DNA of 64,000 nt from an uncultured Myxococcales bacterium (GTDB lineage Bacteria; Myxococcota; Myxococcia; Myxococcales; Myxococcaceae): assembly GCA_937980205.1 (NCBI GenBank), contig CALJKW010000052.1, forward strand, positions 124,001-188,000, read 5' to 3'. The notes under the pieces are model-generated. The model did no database searches. It worked only from the letters and a program-made list of their open reading frames with translations, and was not told the DNA's origin. The translations under genes and the position numbers were made by a program. Position 1 is the first letter of the stretch. Each line of letters opens with the position of its first letter. Positions 55,501-64,000 of the stretch are shown piece after piece.

Positions 55501-56541
55501 TCAGGCCCCCCGCGGCTTCTCGGCCTTCTCGACGCGTCCATCGGCGTGGCGGGCGAATCGCCCTTCTCGCTGGTGGACGGGCTCGTGGCTGGGCCACGGC
55601 CAGCCGCCGAACTCGGTCCGGCGGTAATCGAGGAACGCCTGCTGGATCTGCTCCGGCGTATTCATCACGAAGGGTCCGTACTTCGCGACGGGCTCCCCGA
55701 TGGGCCGGCCCTGGAGCACCAGCACTTCGCTCTCGGCGCCGCCGTTCTCCAGGGTGAGCTCGGCGTCGCTGCGCACCTTGATGGCGGTGCCCGCGACGAA
55801 CTGCGTGTTGTCGACGGCGAGCTGGGCGCCCTTGAAGAAGTACAGCGTGCGGTTGAGCCCCGCGGCTCCCGCAGGCAGCTTCCACTGCGCGCCGGGAACC
55901 AGGCGCACGGCCCAGATTCCGACGTGCGCCTCCGGCCGGCTCGCCCAGGAGTTCGGCGGCGGCTTCGGCGGCTTCGCGTCTTTGAGCGCGCCGGCGATGA
56001 CGGTCACCTCGACCGCGCGCCCCTTCGCGTCGTGGTGGAGGACCTTCGGAATCTGGCCGCTCCACATCATGGAGAAGTACGGCTTCACCATCTTGTCGGC
56101 GCCCGGCAGGTTCAGCCAGATCTGAAAGAGCTCGACCGGGTTCGGCTTGTCCTTCTCGAGCAGGGGGAACATCTCCGAGTGGAGGATGCCCGCGCCGGCG
56201 GTCAGCCACTGCACGTCGCCGTGGCCGAAGCGCGCCGCCGCGCCGAGCGAGTCGGAGTGGTCGATGTAGCCGCGCCGCGCGAGCGTGACGGTCTCGAAGC
56301 CGCGGTGCGGGTGCTGCGGGAAGCCGGGCACGTGGTCTCCGTGGTACATGCGCCAGCCGTCTTTGCCCTCGAAGTCCATGCCCATGTTGCGGCCGGCCAG
56401 CGACGCGCGCGCGGGCCCGAAGCCCTCGGCGGCCGCCGGGTATTCGTCGACGTGGTGGACGCAGAAGAGGAACGGGTCGTCGGTCTCCCACGGAGAAGGA
56501 GACGGACCGAGCGGACGTGAGCCGAGGATGGCGGGCTTCAT
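55501..56541 (-). CDS. Pirin family protein
   Basis: A 346-residue bicupin protein. The N-terminal cupin has the family phrase HPHRGFETVTLARRGYIDHSDSLG (cited in part), whose His/His/Glu would bind iron, and LTAGAGILHSEMF. The C-terminal cupin includes ALKDAKPP and LYFFKGAQL and is followed by FVMNTPEQIQQAFLDYRRTEFGGWPW. The C-terminus is extended by a charged tail. Pirins act as iron-dependent regulators or quercetinases. It converges on the small acidic ORF. Confidence 0.9.
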   Translation of the reverse strand: MKPAILGSRPLGPSPSPWETDDPFLFCVHHVDEYPAAAEGFGPARASLAGRNMGMDFEGKDGWRMYHGDHVPGFPQHPHRGFETVTLARRGYIDHSDSLGAAARFGHGDVQWLTAGAGILHSEMFPLLEKDKPNPVELFQIWLNLPGADKMVKPYFSMMWSGQIPKVLHHDAKGRAVEVTVIAGALKDAKPPKPPPNSWASRPEAHVGIWAVRLVPGAQWKLPAGAAGLNRTLYFFKGAQLAVDNTQFVAGTAIKVRSDAELTLENGGAESEVLVLQGRPIGEPVAKYGPFVMNTPEQIQQAFLDYRRTEFGGWPWPSHEPVHQREGRFARHADGRVEKAEKPRGA

Positions 56542-56590
56542 GATGCGTGCAGCCTAACCACGCCGCCGCGGTGCGGGTAGCAACGCAGTG

Positions 56591-56607
56591 TTGCGGAAGT
56601 GGCGCAA
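56591..56607. promoter_or_regulatory. TTGCG-N7-CGCAA inverted repeat upstream of nrfH
   Basis: TTGCG (56591-56595) and CGCAA (56603-56607) form a 17-bp dyad, 32 bp before the nrfH start. It resembles a regulator half-site pair but does not match the FNR consensus. An anaerobic or nitrosative regulator is inferred only from position. Confidence 0.4.
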
Positions 56608-56638
56608 TCGCCCGCCGGCCGCTAGTTGATGGCCCCCA

Positions 56639-57124
56639 ATGGTCCGGGCCTGGCTGACCGTGGTGGCGAGCGTCCTCGCGGGCAGCTTCGTGGGCTCGGG
56701 CGCCTACACCTTCGTCGCCGCGAAGGGGACGTCGTACCTCTCGAACGACCCCGAGGTCTGCGTGAGCTGCCACATCATGCGCGAGCAGTACGACGGCTGG
56801 CGCCACGGCTCGCACCACGCGGTCGCGGTCTGCAACGACTGCCACCTGCCGCACGAGAGCGCGGTCGGCAAGCTGTGGGTGAAGGCGCTCAACGGGTGGA
56901 ACCACTCGAAGGCGTTCACGCTGCAGAACTTCCCCGAGCCGATTCGCATCCGCCCGTCGAACGCGAAGGTGCTCGAGACCAACTGCCTGTACTGCCACCG
57001 CCGCGTCACCGAGGAGATTACGGCGCACGGCACCCTCGGCGTCCCGACGGATCCCCAGGCCAGGGCCGACCTCTACGGCTGCGTCCGCTGCCACCCCGCG
57101 GTCGGCCACGGCCCCACGCGCTGA
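56639..57124 (+). CDS. nrfH: Cytochrome c nitrite reductase small subunit
   Basis: The 161-residue tetrahaem quinol dehydrogenase that anchors NrfA and feeds it electrons. An N-terminal membrane helix (WLTVVASVLAGSFVGSGAYTFV) and four haem motifs are visible: CVSCH, CNDCH, CLYCH and CVRCH. Length and haem count match the family. The gene lies 19 bp before nrfA. Confidence 0.95.
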   Translation: MVRAWLTVVASVLAGSFVGSGAYTFVAAKGTSYLSNDPEVCVSCHIMREQYDGWRHGSHHAVAVCNDCHLPHESAVGKLWVKALNGWNHSKAFTLQNFPEPIRIRPSNAKVLETNCLYCHRRVTEEITAHGTLGVPTDPQARADLYGCVRCHPAVGHGPTR

Positions 57125-57143
57125 CCTCCAGACAAGGAGCCCG

Positions 57144-58592
57144 ATGTCTCCCACGCTTCGCACCGGTCTCATCGCCCTCGCCGCCGCCGTCGCCACCGCG
57201 CTCGTGCTCGCGCTCTTCTCCAACGTCCGCGACCGGCAGAACGAGGCGAAGCTCACGCACCTCGAGCTGGTGAAGCTCACCGAGACGACCGCCGACCCGG
57301 CCGAGTGGGGCAAGAACTTCCCGCGCCAGTACGACGGCTACCTGCGCACGTCCGAGCGGTACTCGACGAAGTACGGCGGGGCCGGCAGCGAGGGCATGCC
57401 GAAGAGCCGCCTCGAGGACGACCCGCGGCTGAAGACCATCTTCGCGGGCTACGCGTTCGCCATCGACTTCAACCAGCGCCAGGGCCACGCGTACATGCTC
57501 GACGACCAGCGCATGACGAAGCGCGTGACCGAGCGGCCGCAGTCGGGCGCCTGCCTGCACTGCCACGCGTCGAACGTCGTCGCGTACCGCGCCGCGGGAG
57601 TCGACGCGGGCGTCCCCGGCGCGATCGACGAGCCGTTCGACACTCCGAACGCGCGCGCGCAGCTGATGAAGGGCTTCGAGCTGATCGGGCAGCTGCCGTA
57701 CGTCGAGGCCACGAAGCTGGTGAAGCACCCGGTCTCGTGCCTCGACTGCCACGAGCCGAAGACGATGGCGCTGCGCGTGACGCGGCCGGGGTTCCTCAAC
57801 GGCATCGCCGCGCTCGCGAAGAGCGACGCCGGCGTGCCGCACCTGCCGTCGATCGAGCGGTGGCGCGCGGGCGACCGCGCGCGCGACTACGAGCCGAACG
57901 CCGACGCCTCTCGCCAGGAGCTGCGCTCGATGGTCTGCGGCCAGTGCCACGTCGAGTACTACTGCGGCTCGAAGATGACGCTCAGCTTCCCGTGGAAGAA
58001 CGGGCTCGACTTCGACCGCATCGAGGCCACCTGGAACGCGACGAAGTTCGACGACGGCCACCGCTTCTACGACTGGAAGCACGAGCTCACCGGCGCCGAG
58101 GTGCTGAAGGCCCAGCACCCCGAGTTCGAGATGTGGAGCCAGGGCATTCACGCGCGCTCGGGCGTCTCGTGCGCCGACTGCCACATGCCGTACGTGCGCG
58201 AGGGCGCGATGAAGATCTCGTCGCACCACGTGCGCAGCCCGCTGCTCGACGTCAGCCGCTCTTGCCAGCCCTGCCACCGGTTCCCCGAGGGCGAGCTGCT
58301 CGCGCGCGTCTCCACCATCCAGGAGCGCACGCACCAGCTCATGGGCCGCGCCGAGGACGCGGTCGTCGATCTGATCAACGCGCTCGCCGACGCGAAGAAG
58401 ACCGGAGCGACCGACGAGCAGCTCGGCGAGGCCTTCGAGCTGCAGCGCAAGGCGCAGTTCCGCGTCGACTTCGTGAACGCCGAGAACTCGATGGGCTTCC
58501 ACGCTCCGCAAGAGGCGGCGCGGCTGCTCGCCGAGGCCATCGACTACGCGCGGCAGGGCCAGCTCGCGGTGCAGAGGGTGCCGACGCGGTGA
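57144..58592 (+). CDS. nrfA: Cytochrome c nitrite reductase catalytic subunit
   Basis: The 482-residue pentahaem enzyme reduces nitrite to ammonium. Haem motifs are CLHCH (137-141), CLDCH, CGQCH, CADCH and CQPCH. In most NrfA the first, catalytic haem is bound through CxxCK; here it is CxxCH, as in a minority of NrfA. The catalytic Tyr is in QCHVEYYC and the catalytic His in GIHARSGVSCADCH. N-terminal leader: LIALAAAVATALVLALF. The operon nrfHA shows the cell can respire nitrite or detoxify it anaerobically. Confidence 0.95.
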   Translation: MSPTLRTGLIALAAAVATALVLALFSNVRDRQNEAKLTHLELVKLTETTADPAEWGKNFPRQYDGYLRTSERYSTKYGGAGSEGMPKSRLEDDPRLKTIFAGYAFAIDFNQRQGHAYMLDDQRMTKRVTERPQSGACLHCHASNVVAYRAAGVDAGVPGAIDEPFDTPNARAQLMKGFELIGQLPYVEATKLVKHPVSCLDCHEPKTMALRVTRPGFLNGIAALAKSDAGVPHLPSIERWRAGDRARDYEPNADASRQELRSMVCGQCHVEYYCGSKMTLSFPWKNGLDFDRIEATWNATKFDDGHRFYDWKHELTGAEVLKAQHPEFEMWSQGIHARSGVSCADCHMPYVREGAMKISSHHVRSPLLDVSRSCQPCHRFPEGELLARVSTIQERTHQLMGRAEDAVVDLINALADAKKTGATDEQLGEAFELQRKAQFRVDFVNAENSMGFHAPQEAARLLAEAIDYARQGQLAVQRVPTR

Positions 58593-58651
58593 GCCGAGGC
58601 GAGGGGGAGGGTGGCGGTGTTCGCGCCCGCAGCGCTCGCTGCACTGCGGGC

Positions 58652-59149
58652 TCAGAGCTTCCACTGCATCTGCGGCAGCCGCGCCGCCGCCTGCTTCTGC
58701 GCCTTGGTCGCCTCGAGCATCTTCTCGTTGATGGTCACGACGCGCTCGGTGAGCTGGTAGGCGAGGTTGACGGTGATCTTCATCGCCGCCACGTTCCACA
58801 CCTCGAGCAGCTTGCGGAAGCTCTTCGTCGGAATCCGCATCACCAGCGTCTCGCTCATCGCCTTCGCCGAGGCCGAGCGCTTGTGACCGCCGCCGAGCAC
58901 GCTCAGCTCTCCCAACACCTCTCCGATGCCGAGCTCGGCGAGCGGCTGCCCGTCTTTGCTCACCTGAACCCGGCCGCGCGCGATGAAGAAGAGGCCGTCG
59001 GCGAGCTCGCCCTGCTTGAAGACGTGGTCGCCTGACTTCACGGTCACCTCCTCGGTGACCTGCAGCACCTGGTCGAGCTCGGTCTCGGTGAGGCCCCGGC
59101 ACAGCGGTGAGGCCGACAGCCGGCGGCGTCGCGTGTGAAGGGGCTCCAT
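58652..59149 (-). CDS. Stand-alone cyclic-nucleotide-binding protein
   Basis: A 165-residue protein with one cNMP-binding domain at about 15-125 (VFKQGELADGLFFIARGRVQVSKDG, GEVLGELSVLGGGHKRSASAKAM, in part). The phosphate-binding cassette region GELSVLGGGHKRSASA resembles the CRP/PKA-regulatory form. After it comes a helical segment but no helix-turn-helix, so it cannot bind DNA by itself. It might be a metabolite sensor acting through a partner. It converges on nrfA. Confidence 0.88.
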   Translation of the reverse strand: MEPLHTRRRRLSASPLCRGLTETELDQVLQVTEEVTVKSGDHVFKQGELADGLFFIARGRVQVSKDGQPLAELGIGEVLGELSVLGGGHKRSASAKAMSETLVMRIPTKSFRKLLEVWNVAAMKITVNLAYQLTERVVTINEKMLEATKAQKQAAARLPQMQWKL

Positions 59150-59248
59150 GGGAGCGAGGCTACCGGGGTGATTTCCCTTCCGCACGAAATGTGTGGCAGA
59201 AGGCGCGGCGAAGCGCCCCCGTTCGGCAGGAAGCTGAGGTTTCACATC

Positions 59249-61846
59249 ATGCGTAGCGCCCACTGGCTCCTCTCCAGCCTCGTGTTCGTCGTCGTCGCCG
59301 GCTGTCAGTGCAAGAAGGAAGCGCCGAAGCCGACGCTGAAGGAAGAGGGCGAGACGTGCCAGAGCGACGACCAGTGCAAGACGGGCCTGTGCGACGGCGT
59401 GCCGGTCACGGGGACTCCGAAGTGCGTGCGCAAGTGCTCGAGCGGCTGCAACTCGGGCGAGGTCTGCATCCAGTTCACGCCGAACCGCTTCGCCTGCCAG
59501 CCTGATCAGCGCCGCCTCTGCCAGTCGTGCATGGCCGACACCGACTGCGCCTACCCGTCGGACTCGTGCCTCGCCGTCAACGGAGAGAACGTCTGCGGCC
59601 GCGACTGCGCGTTCGACCAGAACTGCCCCGAGGGCTACCGCTGCGTGAACGGCCTCGGCGTCGACGGCAAGGCGAAGGTGCAGCAGTGCGTGCCGATGAA
59701 CGCCTCGTGCGCCTGCCTCGCCCGCGGAGACTTCCTGCAGCCCTGCACCGTCACCAACACCTTCGGCACCTGCCACGGCATCAAGCAGTGCGACGTGGTG
59801 AACAACGACGTCGTCTGCGACGCGCCGACGCCCGAGGCCGACGTCTGCAACGGCAAGGACGACAACTGCGACGGCGTCATCGACGAAGACGGCGGCACCG
59901 TCACCTGCGGCGTCGGCGTCTGCCAGCGCACCGTCTCGGCCTGCGTCGGCGGCTCGGCCGCGATGTGCACGCCCGGCGACGGAGGCATGGAGCTCTGCGA
60001 CGGCCTCGACAACGACTGCGACGGCACCACCGACGAAGACTTCCCGGTGCAGGCCGACGTCATGAACTGCGGCGCCTGCGGCAAGGTCTGCATGCTGCCG
60101 CACGCGACGCCGAGGTGCGAGATGGCGACGTGCAAGGTCGACACCTGCGACATGGGCTGGGCCAATTGCAACAACATGGACCCGGATGGTTGTGAATCGA
60201 ACTCGGCGACCGATGTGCAGAACTGTGGAATGTGCGGCCGCGCGTGCTCGACGGCGAACGCGACCCCCTCGTGTGTCGGCGGCAACTGCCAGTTCACCTG
60301 CAACACCGGGTGGATCGACCTCGACATGGACCCGGCGAACGGCTGCGAGTACCAGTGCACGTTCATGTCGGCGACCGACCTGCCGGACCTCGGCTTCGTC
60401 GACGCCAACTGCGACGGCATCGACGGAGAGCTCGGCAACGGCATCTTCGTCTCCCCCGCCGGCAGTGACGCCGCGGCGGGCACGCGCGCGGCGCCGAAGC
60501 GCACGCTCGCCGCCGCCGTGGTGGCGCTCGCGACCACCGGCAAGCGCGACCTCTACGTCGCCGCCGGCACGTACGACGAGCCGCTCGAGCTGCTCGGCCT
60601 CTCGGGCGTGAACGCGGCGGGGCAGTACCACCCGACGACGTGGCGCCGCGCGACCGCGAACACCACCACCGTGCGCACCGGCAACCCCGCCTTGAAGCTC
60701 GACGCGGTGAACAACGTGCTCGTGCAGGGCTTCCGCTTCGAGGGCGGAGACGGCACCGGCGCGAACCCTTCTGCCTACGGCGGCTGGGTCAGCGAGTCGC
60801 AGGGCGTGCGGCTCGAGGGGCTGTTCGTGCAGGCCGGCCGCGGAGCGAACGGCGGCGACGGCGCCAGCGGCTCGACGGGAGCTCCCGGTGGCGCGGGCTC
60901 CTTCGGGGCTTCCGGCTGCGTCGCCGAGACGCGGCCGTTCAGCGGCAGCATCGACCCCCAGCTCATCTGCGCCATCACCGAAGGCAACTGCAACCGGCCC
61001 CAGGGCGGCGGCGGCGGCTCGAGCGCGTGCGGCTACCCCGGTGGCGCCGGCGGACAGCCGTCGCACTTCGACTTCGACATCATGCCGGTGCCGCAGGGCT
61101 CGCCGGGCAACCCCGCTCCGAACGGGACGGGCGCCGCGGGCACCGGCGTGCCGCACCTGACGACGCCTCAGCCGGGAACCGCGTACTGGGGCGGCGACGG
61201 CGCGTCGGGCGCCGCCGGCGCGAACGGCGCGGCGGCGGCGGCGACCGCGGCGTTCAACGCGAGCGGCTACGTGCTGCGCAACGGCGCGAACGGCGCGCTC
61301 GGCGGTCACGGGCGCGGCGGTGGCGGCGGCGGCGGCGGAGCCGGCGGCCAGGAGCCCATCATTCACCCGTCGCTCGCGTCGTGTGAGGCGTGGGGCTCGG
61401 CGGGCGGCGGCGGCGGTGGCGGTGGCTGCGGCGGCAGCTTCGGCGCCGGCGGCATCGGCGGCGGCGGCTCGATCGGCCTGTTCCTCTACAACGCGAACGT
61501 CACGGCGACGGCGGTCAACGTGCGCAGCGGCAACGGCGGCAACGGCGGCCGCGGCGGCGACGGCGGCGGCGGCGGCACGGGTGGCCCCGGCGGCGGCTCG
61601 AACTACAGCTCCGACCAGGGCGACGCCACGCGCGGCGGCGGCGGAGGTCGCGGCGGAGACGGCGGCCGCGGCGGCCACGGCGGCGGCGGAGCGGGCGGCA
61701 ACGTCTACGGCCTGGTGAAGAACACCGGCACCACGTGGACGCCGGTGAGCGGCACGTCGTTCATGCTCGGCACGCCGGGCCAGGGCGGCGCGTCGCTCGG
61801 CAACGCGGGCCCCGCCGGGGCGTCGCAGCTGCAGCTGACGTTCTGA
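59249..61846 (+). CDS. MopE-type metal-binding lipoprotein with Gly-rich C-terminus
   Basis: An 865-residue exported lipoprotein (MRSAHWLLSSLVFVVVAGC). Residues of about 20-200 are Cys-rich (CQSDDQCKTGLCDGVP and similar). Two MopE-type putative metal-binding motifs follow: ADVCNGKDDNCDGVIDEDGG and MELCDGLDNDCDGTTDEDFP. More Cys-rich repeats (NCGACGKVC, NCGMCGRAC) come after. The C-terminal half begins with a parallel-beta (pectate-lyase-like) region and ends in Gly-rich tracts interspersed with NGGNGGRGG and GGGGRGGDGG, reminiscent of PGRS domains. It is probably displayed on the surface. Confidence 0.85.
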   Translation: MRSAHWLLSSLVFVVVAGCQCKKEAPKPTLKEEGETCQSDDQCKTGLCDGVPVTGTPKCVRKCSSGCNSGEVCIQFTPNRFACQPDQRRLCQSCMADTDCAYPSDSCLAVNGENVCGRDCAFDQNCPEGYRCVNGLGVDGKAKVQQCVPMNASCACLARGDFLQPCTVTNTFGTCHGIKQCDVVNNDVVCDAPTPEADVCNGKDDNCDGVIDEDGGTVTCGVGVCQRTVSACVGGSAAMCTPGDGGMELCDGLDNDCDGTTDEDFPVQADVMNCGACGKVCMLPHATPRCEMATCKVDTCDMGWANCNNMDPDGCESNSATDVQNCGMCGRACSTANATPSCVGGNCQFTCNTGWIDLDMDPANGCEYQCTFMSATDLPDLGFVDANCDGIDGELGNGIFVSPAGSDAAAGTRAAPKRTLAAAVVALATTGKRDLYVAAGTYDEPLELLGLSGVNAAGQYHPTTWRRATANTTTVRTGNPALKLDAVNNVLVQGFRFEGGDGTGANPSAYGGWVSESQGVRLEGLFVQAGRGANGGDGASGSTGAPGGAGSFGASGCVAETRPFSGSIDPQLICAITEGNCNRPQGGGGGSSACGYPGGAGGQPSHFDFDIMPVPQGSPGNPAPNGTGAAGTGVPHLTTPQPGTAYWGGDGASGAAGANGAAAAATAAFNASGYVLRNGANGALGGHGRGGGGGGGGAGGQEPIIHPSLASCEAWGSAGGGGGGGGCGGSFGAGGIGGGGSIGLFLYNANVTATAVNVRSGNGGNGGRGGDGGGGGTGGPGGGSNYSSDQGDATRGGGGGRGGDGGRGGHGGGGAGGNVYGLVKNTGTTWTPVSGTSFMLGTPGQGGASLGNAGPAGASQLQLTF

Positions 61847-61948
61847 TCAGCGCGAGTAATTCTTTACCTCGCTCGCAAGGCACGCTACGGCTGCGCACGC
61901 TGCGCGCCGTACGGGGGCTTCACACACATGCGAAGAGGGGTAACCGCG

Positions 61949-64000
61949 ATGAACAGTCGTTTCCTGCTGTCGATGGTGGGTCTGATGCTGGTGGCGGGCT
62001 GTCCGCAGTGCGCTCCGGGCCGAGTGGGTCCGGCGGTCGCACGCCTCACCGTCCGCAACGTGGGCGCCATGGCGACGCTGCTCAACGCGAACTCCACGTG
62101 CGGCTTCGCCGCGACGAGCGTGCTCGGCAACCCGACCATCAGCGGCAACGTCGGCGGCATGGGCACCGTCACGTACCAGGCCACCGACTGCGTCATCGAC
62201 GCCGGCGGCGGCACCGAGGTCTCGAAAGACTGCCTCGACGCCACCACCACGGCGCGCGGCAAGGTGACCCTCACCGCCAAGCGCACCATCACCGGCCAGC
62301 TCACCGGCAACATGATGAACCCGGTCATCCCGGCCGGCCCCGACGCGGTCACCATCACCATCGAGAAGGCGACGTTCGAGGACTTCGTGGTCGAGAAGTC
62401 GAACAGCGAGAACAAGCTGACCATGAACAAGGGCAGCCTCTCGGCGGTGCTCAAGCCGCGCCTCGCCGTCGCGGCCGCGAACGGCTCGTGCTCGATCGCG
62501 ACTCCGAACTCGGCGTTCTCGGAGATCAAGTACGACATGGGCAGCGAGGTCTTCGTCGACTCGCCGAGCAACAAGTTCTCGACCACCGTCGACGCGTCGA
62601 ACATCGCCGCGCAGAACGGCGTCAACGGCGACATCAAGAACACGCTGTCCGGCAACATCACCGTCTTCGGCAAGGACGTGGCGGCCATCGACCCGAACGA
62701 CACCGACGGCCTCGACCCCGACTTCGACGAGGCGAAGTTCGCCGAGTCGTGGGCCTGCCTGCCCGGCCTCCAGATGCCGACCAGCTTCATGTGCGCGGAC
62801 CTCAAGCCGCGCCTCGCCGGCGGCGTCGCGCGCACCTCGGTTCGCACCCTCGGCACCGTGGCGTCGCTCATCGACGCGAACACGATGTGCGGCTTCTCGA
62901 GCCCCGCGGTCGGCGGCACGCCGATGCTCTCCGGCACCGTCGGCAAGGACGACGGCGAGGCGGTGTTCACCATCTCGACGCCGTGCGCGATCACGTTCGC
63001 GATGGACACCCCCGTCTCCACGGACTGCAACATGGTTCAGACGCGCGTCGTCGGCACCGTGACGGTCACCGGCACGAAGACGGTGCGCGGCTTCCGCACC
63101 GGCAACCCGCGCCAGCCCATCGTCCCGGCGACGCGTGACCCGGCCGAGTTCAACCTGACGCTCGCCTTCACCGACTTCCGCGTCACGAAGAGTGACTCGA
63201 CGTCGTTTCTGCTCGTGAAGAGCGGCACGCTGTCCGGCAAGGTGGCGCCGCGCACCGCGATCGACAGCGCGACCGGCGCGTGCAGCATCTCGACGCCGGT
63301 GGCGACGTTCTCGGACCTGTCGTGGACGAACGGCTCGGTGCGGCTGACCACCGACGGCAACAGCTTCGACATGGCGGTCGGCGCCTCGATGCTGAACGCG
63401 CAGAACGGCACGAAGGGCATGGCGTCGAACACCATCTCCGGCACCATCACCGTCGACACCACCGCGTACCCGCTGATGGCCGGCGGCGAGCCGCTCGACA
63501 CCGCGTTCAACCAGATGACGTTCGACCAGAGCTACGCGTGCACGCCGCGCATCGTGATTCCCCCGGCCGACGCCGCCTGCTCGTTCCGCCAGGCGCTCGG
63601 CATCGGAGCGGCGCGGCTGCTGGTGAAGAACGTCGCGACCGCGACCAGCATGGCGAACGGCAACAACATGTGCGGCTTCGCGGCGGCCTCGGTGCTGATG
63701 AACCCGACCGACGTGCAGGGCACGCCGGGCAACCCCGGCTCCATCACGTGGACCGTGAACGCCTGCGGCATCGGCCCGCTGCCGGCGAACACCACCATCG
63801 CGACGAACTGCATCGGCACGCAGACGAGGGCGGGCGGCTCGGTGGCGGTGACCGGCACGAAGACCGTGCGCGGCCTGCGCCAGAACATGCCGCCGATCGT
63901 CCCGGTCTCGCGTGACGCCGGCACGTTCGACATGACGAACATCACCTTCACCAACTTCGAGCTGTACGACGCGGTGGTGAACCTGGACGGCGGCATGCCG
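61949..64000 (+). CDS. Lipoprotein with three ~262-residue repeats, 3' end outside window
   Basis: The frame is open from ATG 61949 to the window edge, so the stop is not seen. MNSRFLLSMVGLMLVAGC is a lipoprotein signal; AGAGGGG upstream supports this start over ATG 61928. The mature part is built of tandem modules starting near 62041, 62829 and 63616: each opens R-x-x-V-R-x-x-G/A-x-x-A-x-L/S-x-x-A-N-x-x-C-G-F and later has V-x-G-T-K-T-V-R-G-x-R and P-I-V-P-x-x-R-D. Each module has Cys pairs. The family is not recognised; it looks beta-rich and surface exposed. Confidence 0.8.
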   Translation, partial: MNSRFLLSMVGLMLVAGCPQCAPGRVGPAVARLTVRNVGAMATLLNANSTCGFAATSVLGNPTISGNVGGMGTVTYQATDCVIDAGGGTEVSKDCLDATTTARGKVTLTAKRTITGQLTGNMMNPVIPAGPDAVTITIEKATFEDFVVEKSNSENKLTMNKGSLSAVLKPRLAVAAANGSCSIATPNSAFSEIKYDMGSEVFVDSPSNKFSTTVDASNIAAQNGVNGDIKNTLSGNITVFGKDVAAIDPNDTDGLDPDFDEAKFAESWACLPGLQMPTSFMCADLKPRLAGGVARTSVRTLGTVASLIDANTMCGFSSPAVGGTPMLSGTVGKDDGEAVFTISTPCAITFAMDTPVSTDCNMVQTRVVGTVTVTGTKTVRGFRTGNPRQPIVPATRDPAEFNLTLAFTDFRVTKSDSTSFLLVKSGTLSGKVAPRTAIDSATGACSISTPVATFSDLSWTNGSVRLTTDGNSFDMAVGASMLNAQNGTKGMASNTISGTITVDTTAYPLMAGGEPLDTAFNQMTFDQSYACTPRIVIPPADAACSFRQALGIGAARLLVKNVATATSMANGNNMCGFAAASVLMNPTDVQGTPGNPGSITWTVNACGIGPLPANTTIATNCIGTQTRAGGSVAVTGTKTVRGLRQNMPPIVPVSRDAGTFDMTNITFTNFELYDAVVNLDGGMP

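Noticed and set aside
58652..61678. 1008-residue minus-strand frame upstream of the cNMP-binding gene
   Set aside because: Only its last 165 residues are a real protein (58652-59149); the rest is antisense to the MopE-type gene and is low complexity.

Overview
The window is GC-rich bacterial DNA carrying about 46 genes. It is packed with secreted lipoproteins that have Gly-rich linkers, Hanks-type Ser/Thr kinases, c-di-GMP enzymes, beta-propeller and Ig-like surface proteins, a MopE-type metal-binding protein and a MYXO-CTERM-like C-terminal anchor. Together these point to a myxobacterium (phylum Myxococcota). The species cannot be named from the sequence. I found no rRNA, tRNA, CRISPR array, transposase or prophage gene.

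Layout. Bases 1-3374 hold a partial unknown gene, a bestrophin-like channel and a beta-propeller lipoprotein. Bases 3392-14023 (minus) hold a lipoprotein with two uracil-DNA-glycosylase-like domains, a TPR/DUF3857 lipoprotein, a 1019-residue protein with a papain-like N-terminal triad, and a zinc-ribbon membrane protein. Bases 14160-20061 are gltBD (glutamate synthase). Bases 20160-23537 are a tightly overlapping five-gene minus operon with an exported formylglycine-generating-enzyme homologue, a 27-cysteine lipoprotein and a P-domain lipoprotein. Bases 23641-24405 are a DUF4214 gene broken by an amber codon. Bases 24492-31459 hold a coiled-coil protein, an SPFH protein, a CARDB/Ig surface protein, a four-helix of small unknown and redox genes including an aldo/keto reductase. 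Bases 31462-34139 hold a Ser/Thr kinase, a terminator-bounded candidate small RNA and a family 4/5 uracil-DNA glycosylase. Bases 34252-39346 run as a co-directional group: diguanylate cyclase, STAS-like protein, subtilase and MBL hydrolase.

Bases 39610-46578 hold a lysozyme-like lipoprotein, a patatin, a minus operon of a serine hydrolase, small lipoproteins and a two-haem cytochrome, and a divergent P460-like cytochrome. Bases 46612-50979 hold a response regulator, a REC-PAS-GGDEF-EAL protein and a hipBA pair with three evenly spaced HipB operators. Bases 51030-56541 hold two lipoproteins (one with HExxH), a probable pseudokinase, a 50-residue acidic ORF and a pirin. Bases 56639-58592 are nrfHA (ammonifying nitrite reductase), followed by a stand-alone cNMP-binding protein, a MopE/Gly-rich lipoprotein and a three-repeat lipoprotein running off the end.

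Outside the genes, the most distinctive structures are hexanucleotide repeats arranged as palindromes at three gene ends (12734, 24424, 34059) and a dispersed REP-like element at 5484, 15624, 39363 and, as a remnant, 42093. About 14 genes encode candidate lipoproteins, so much of the window serves the cell envelope.
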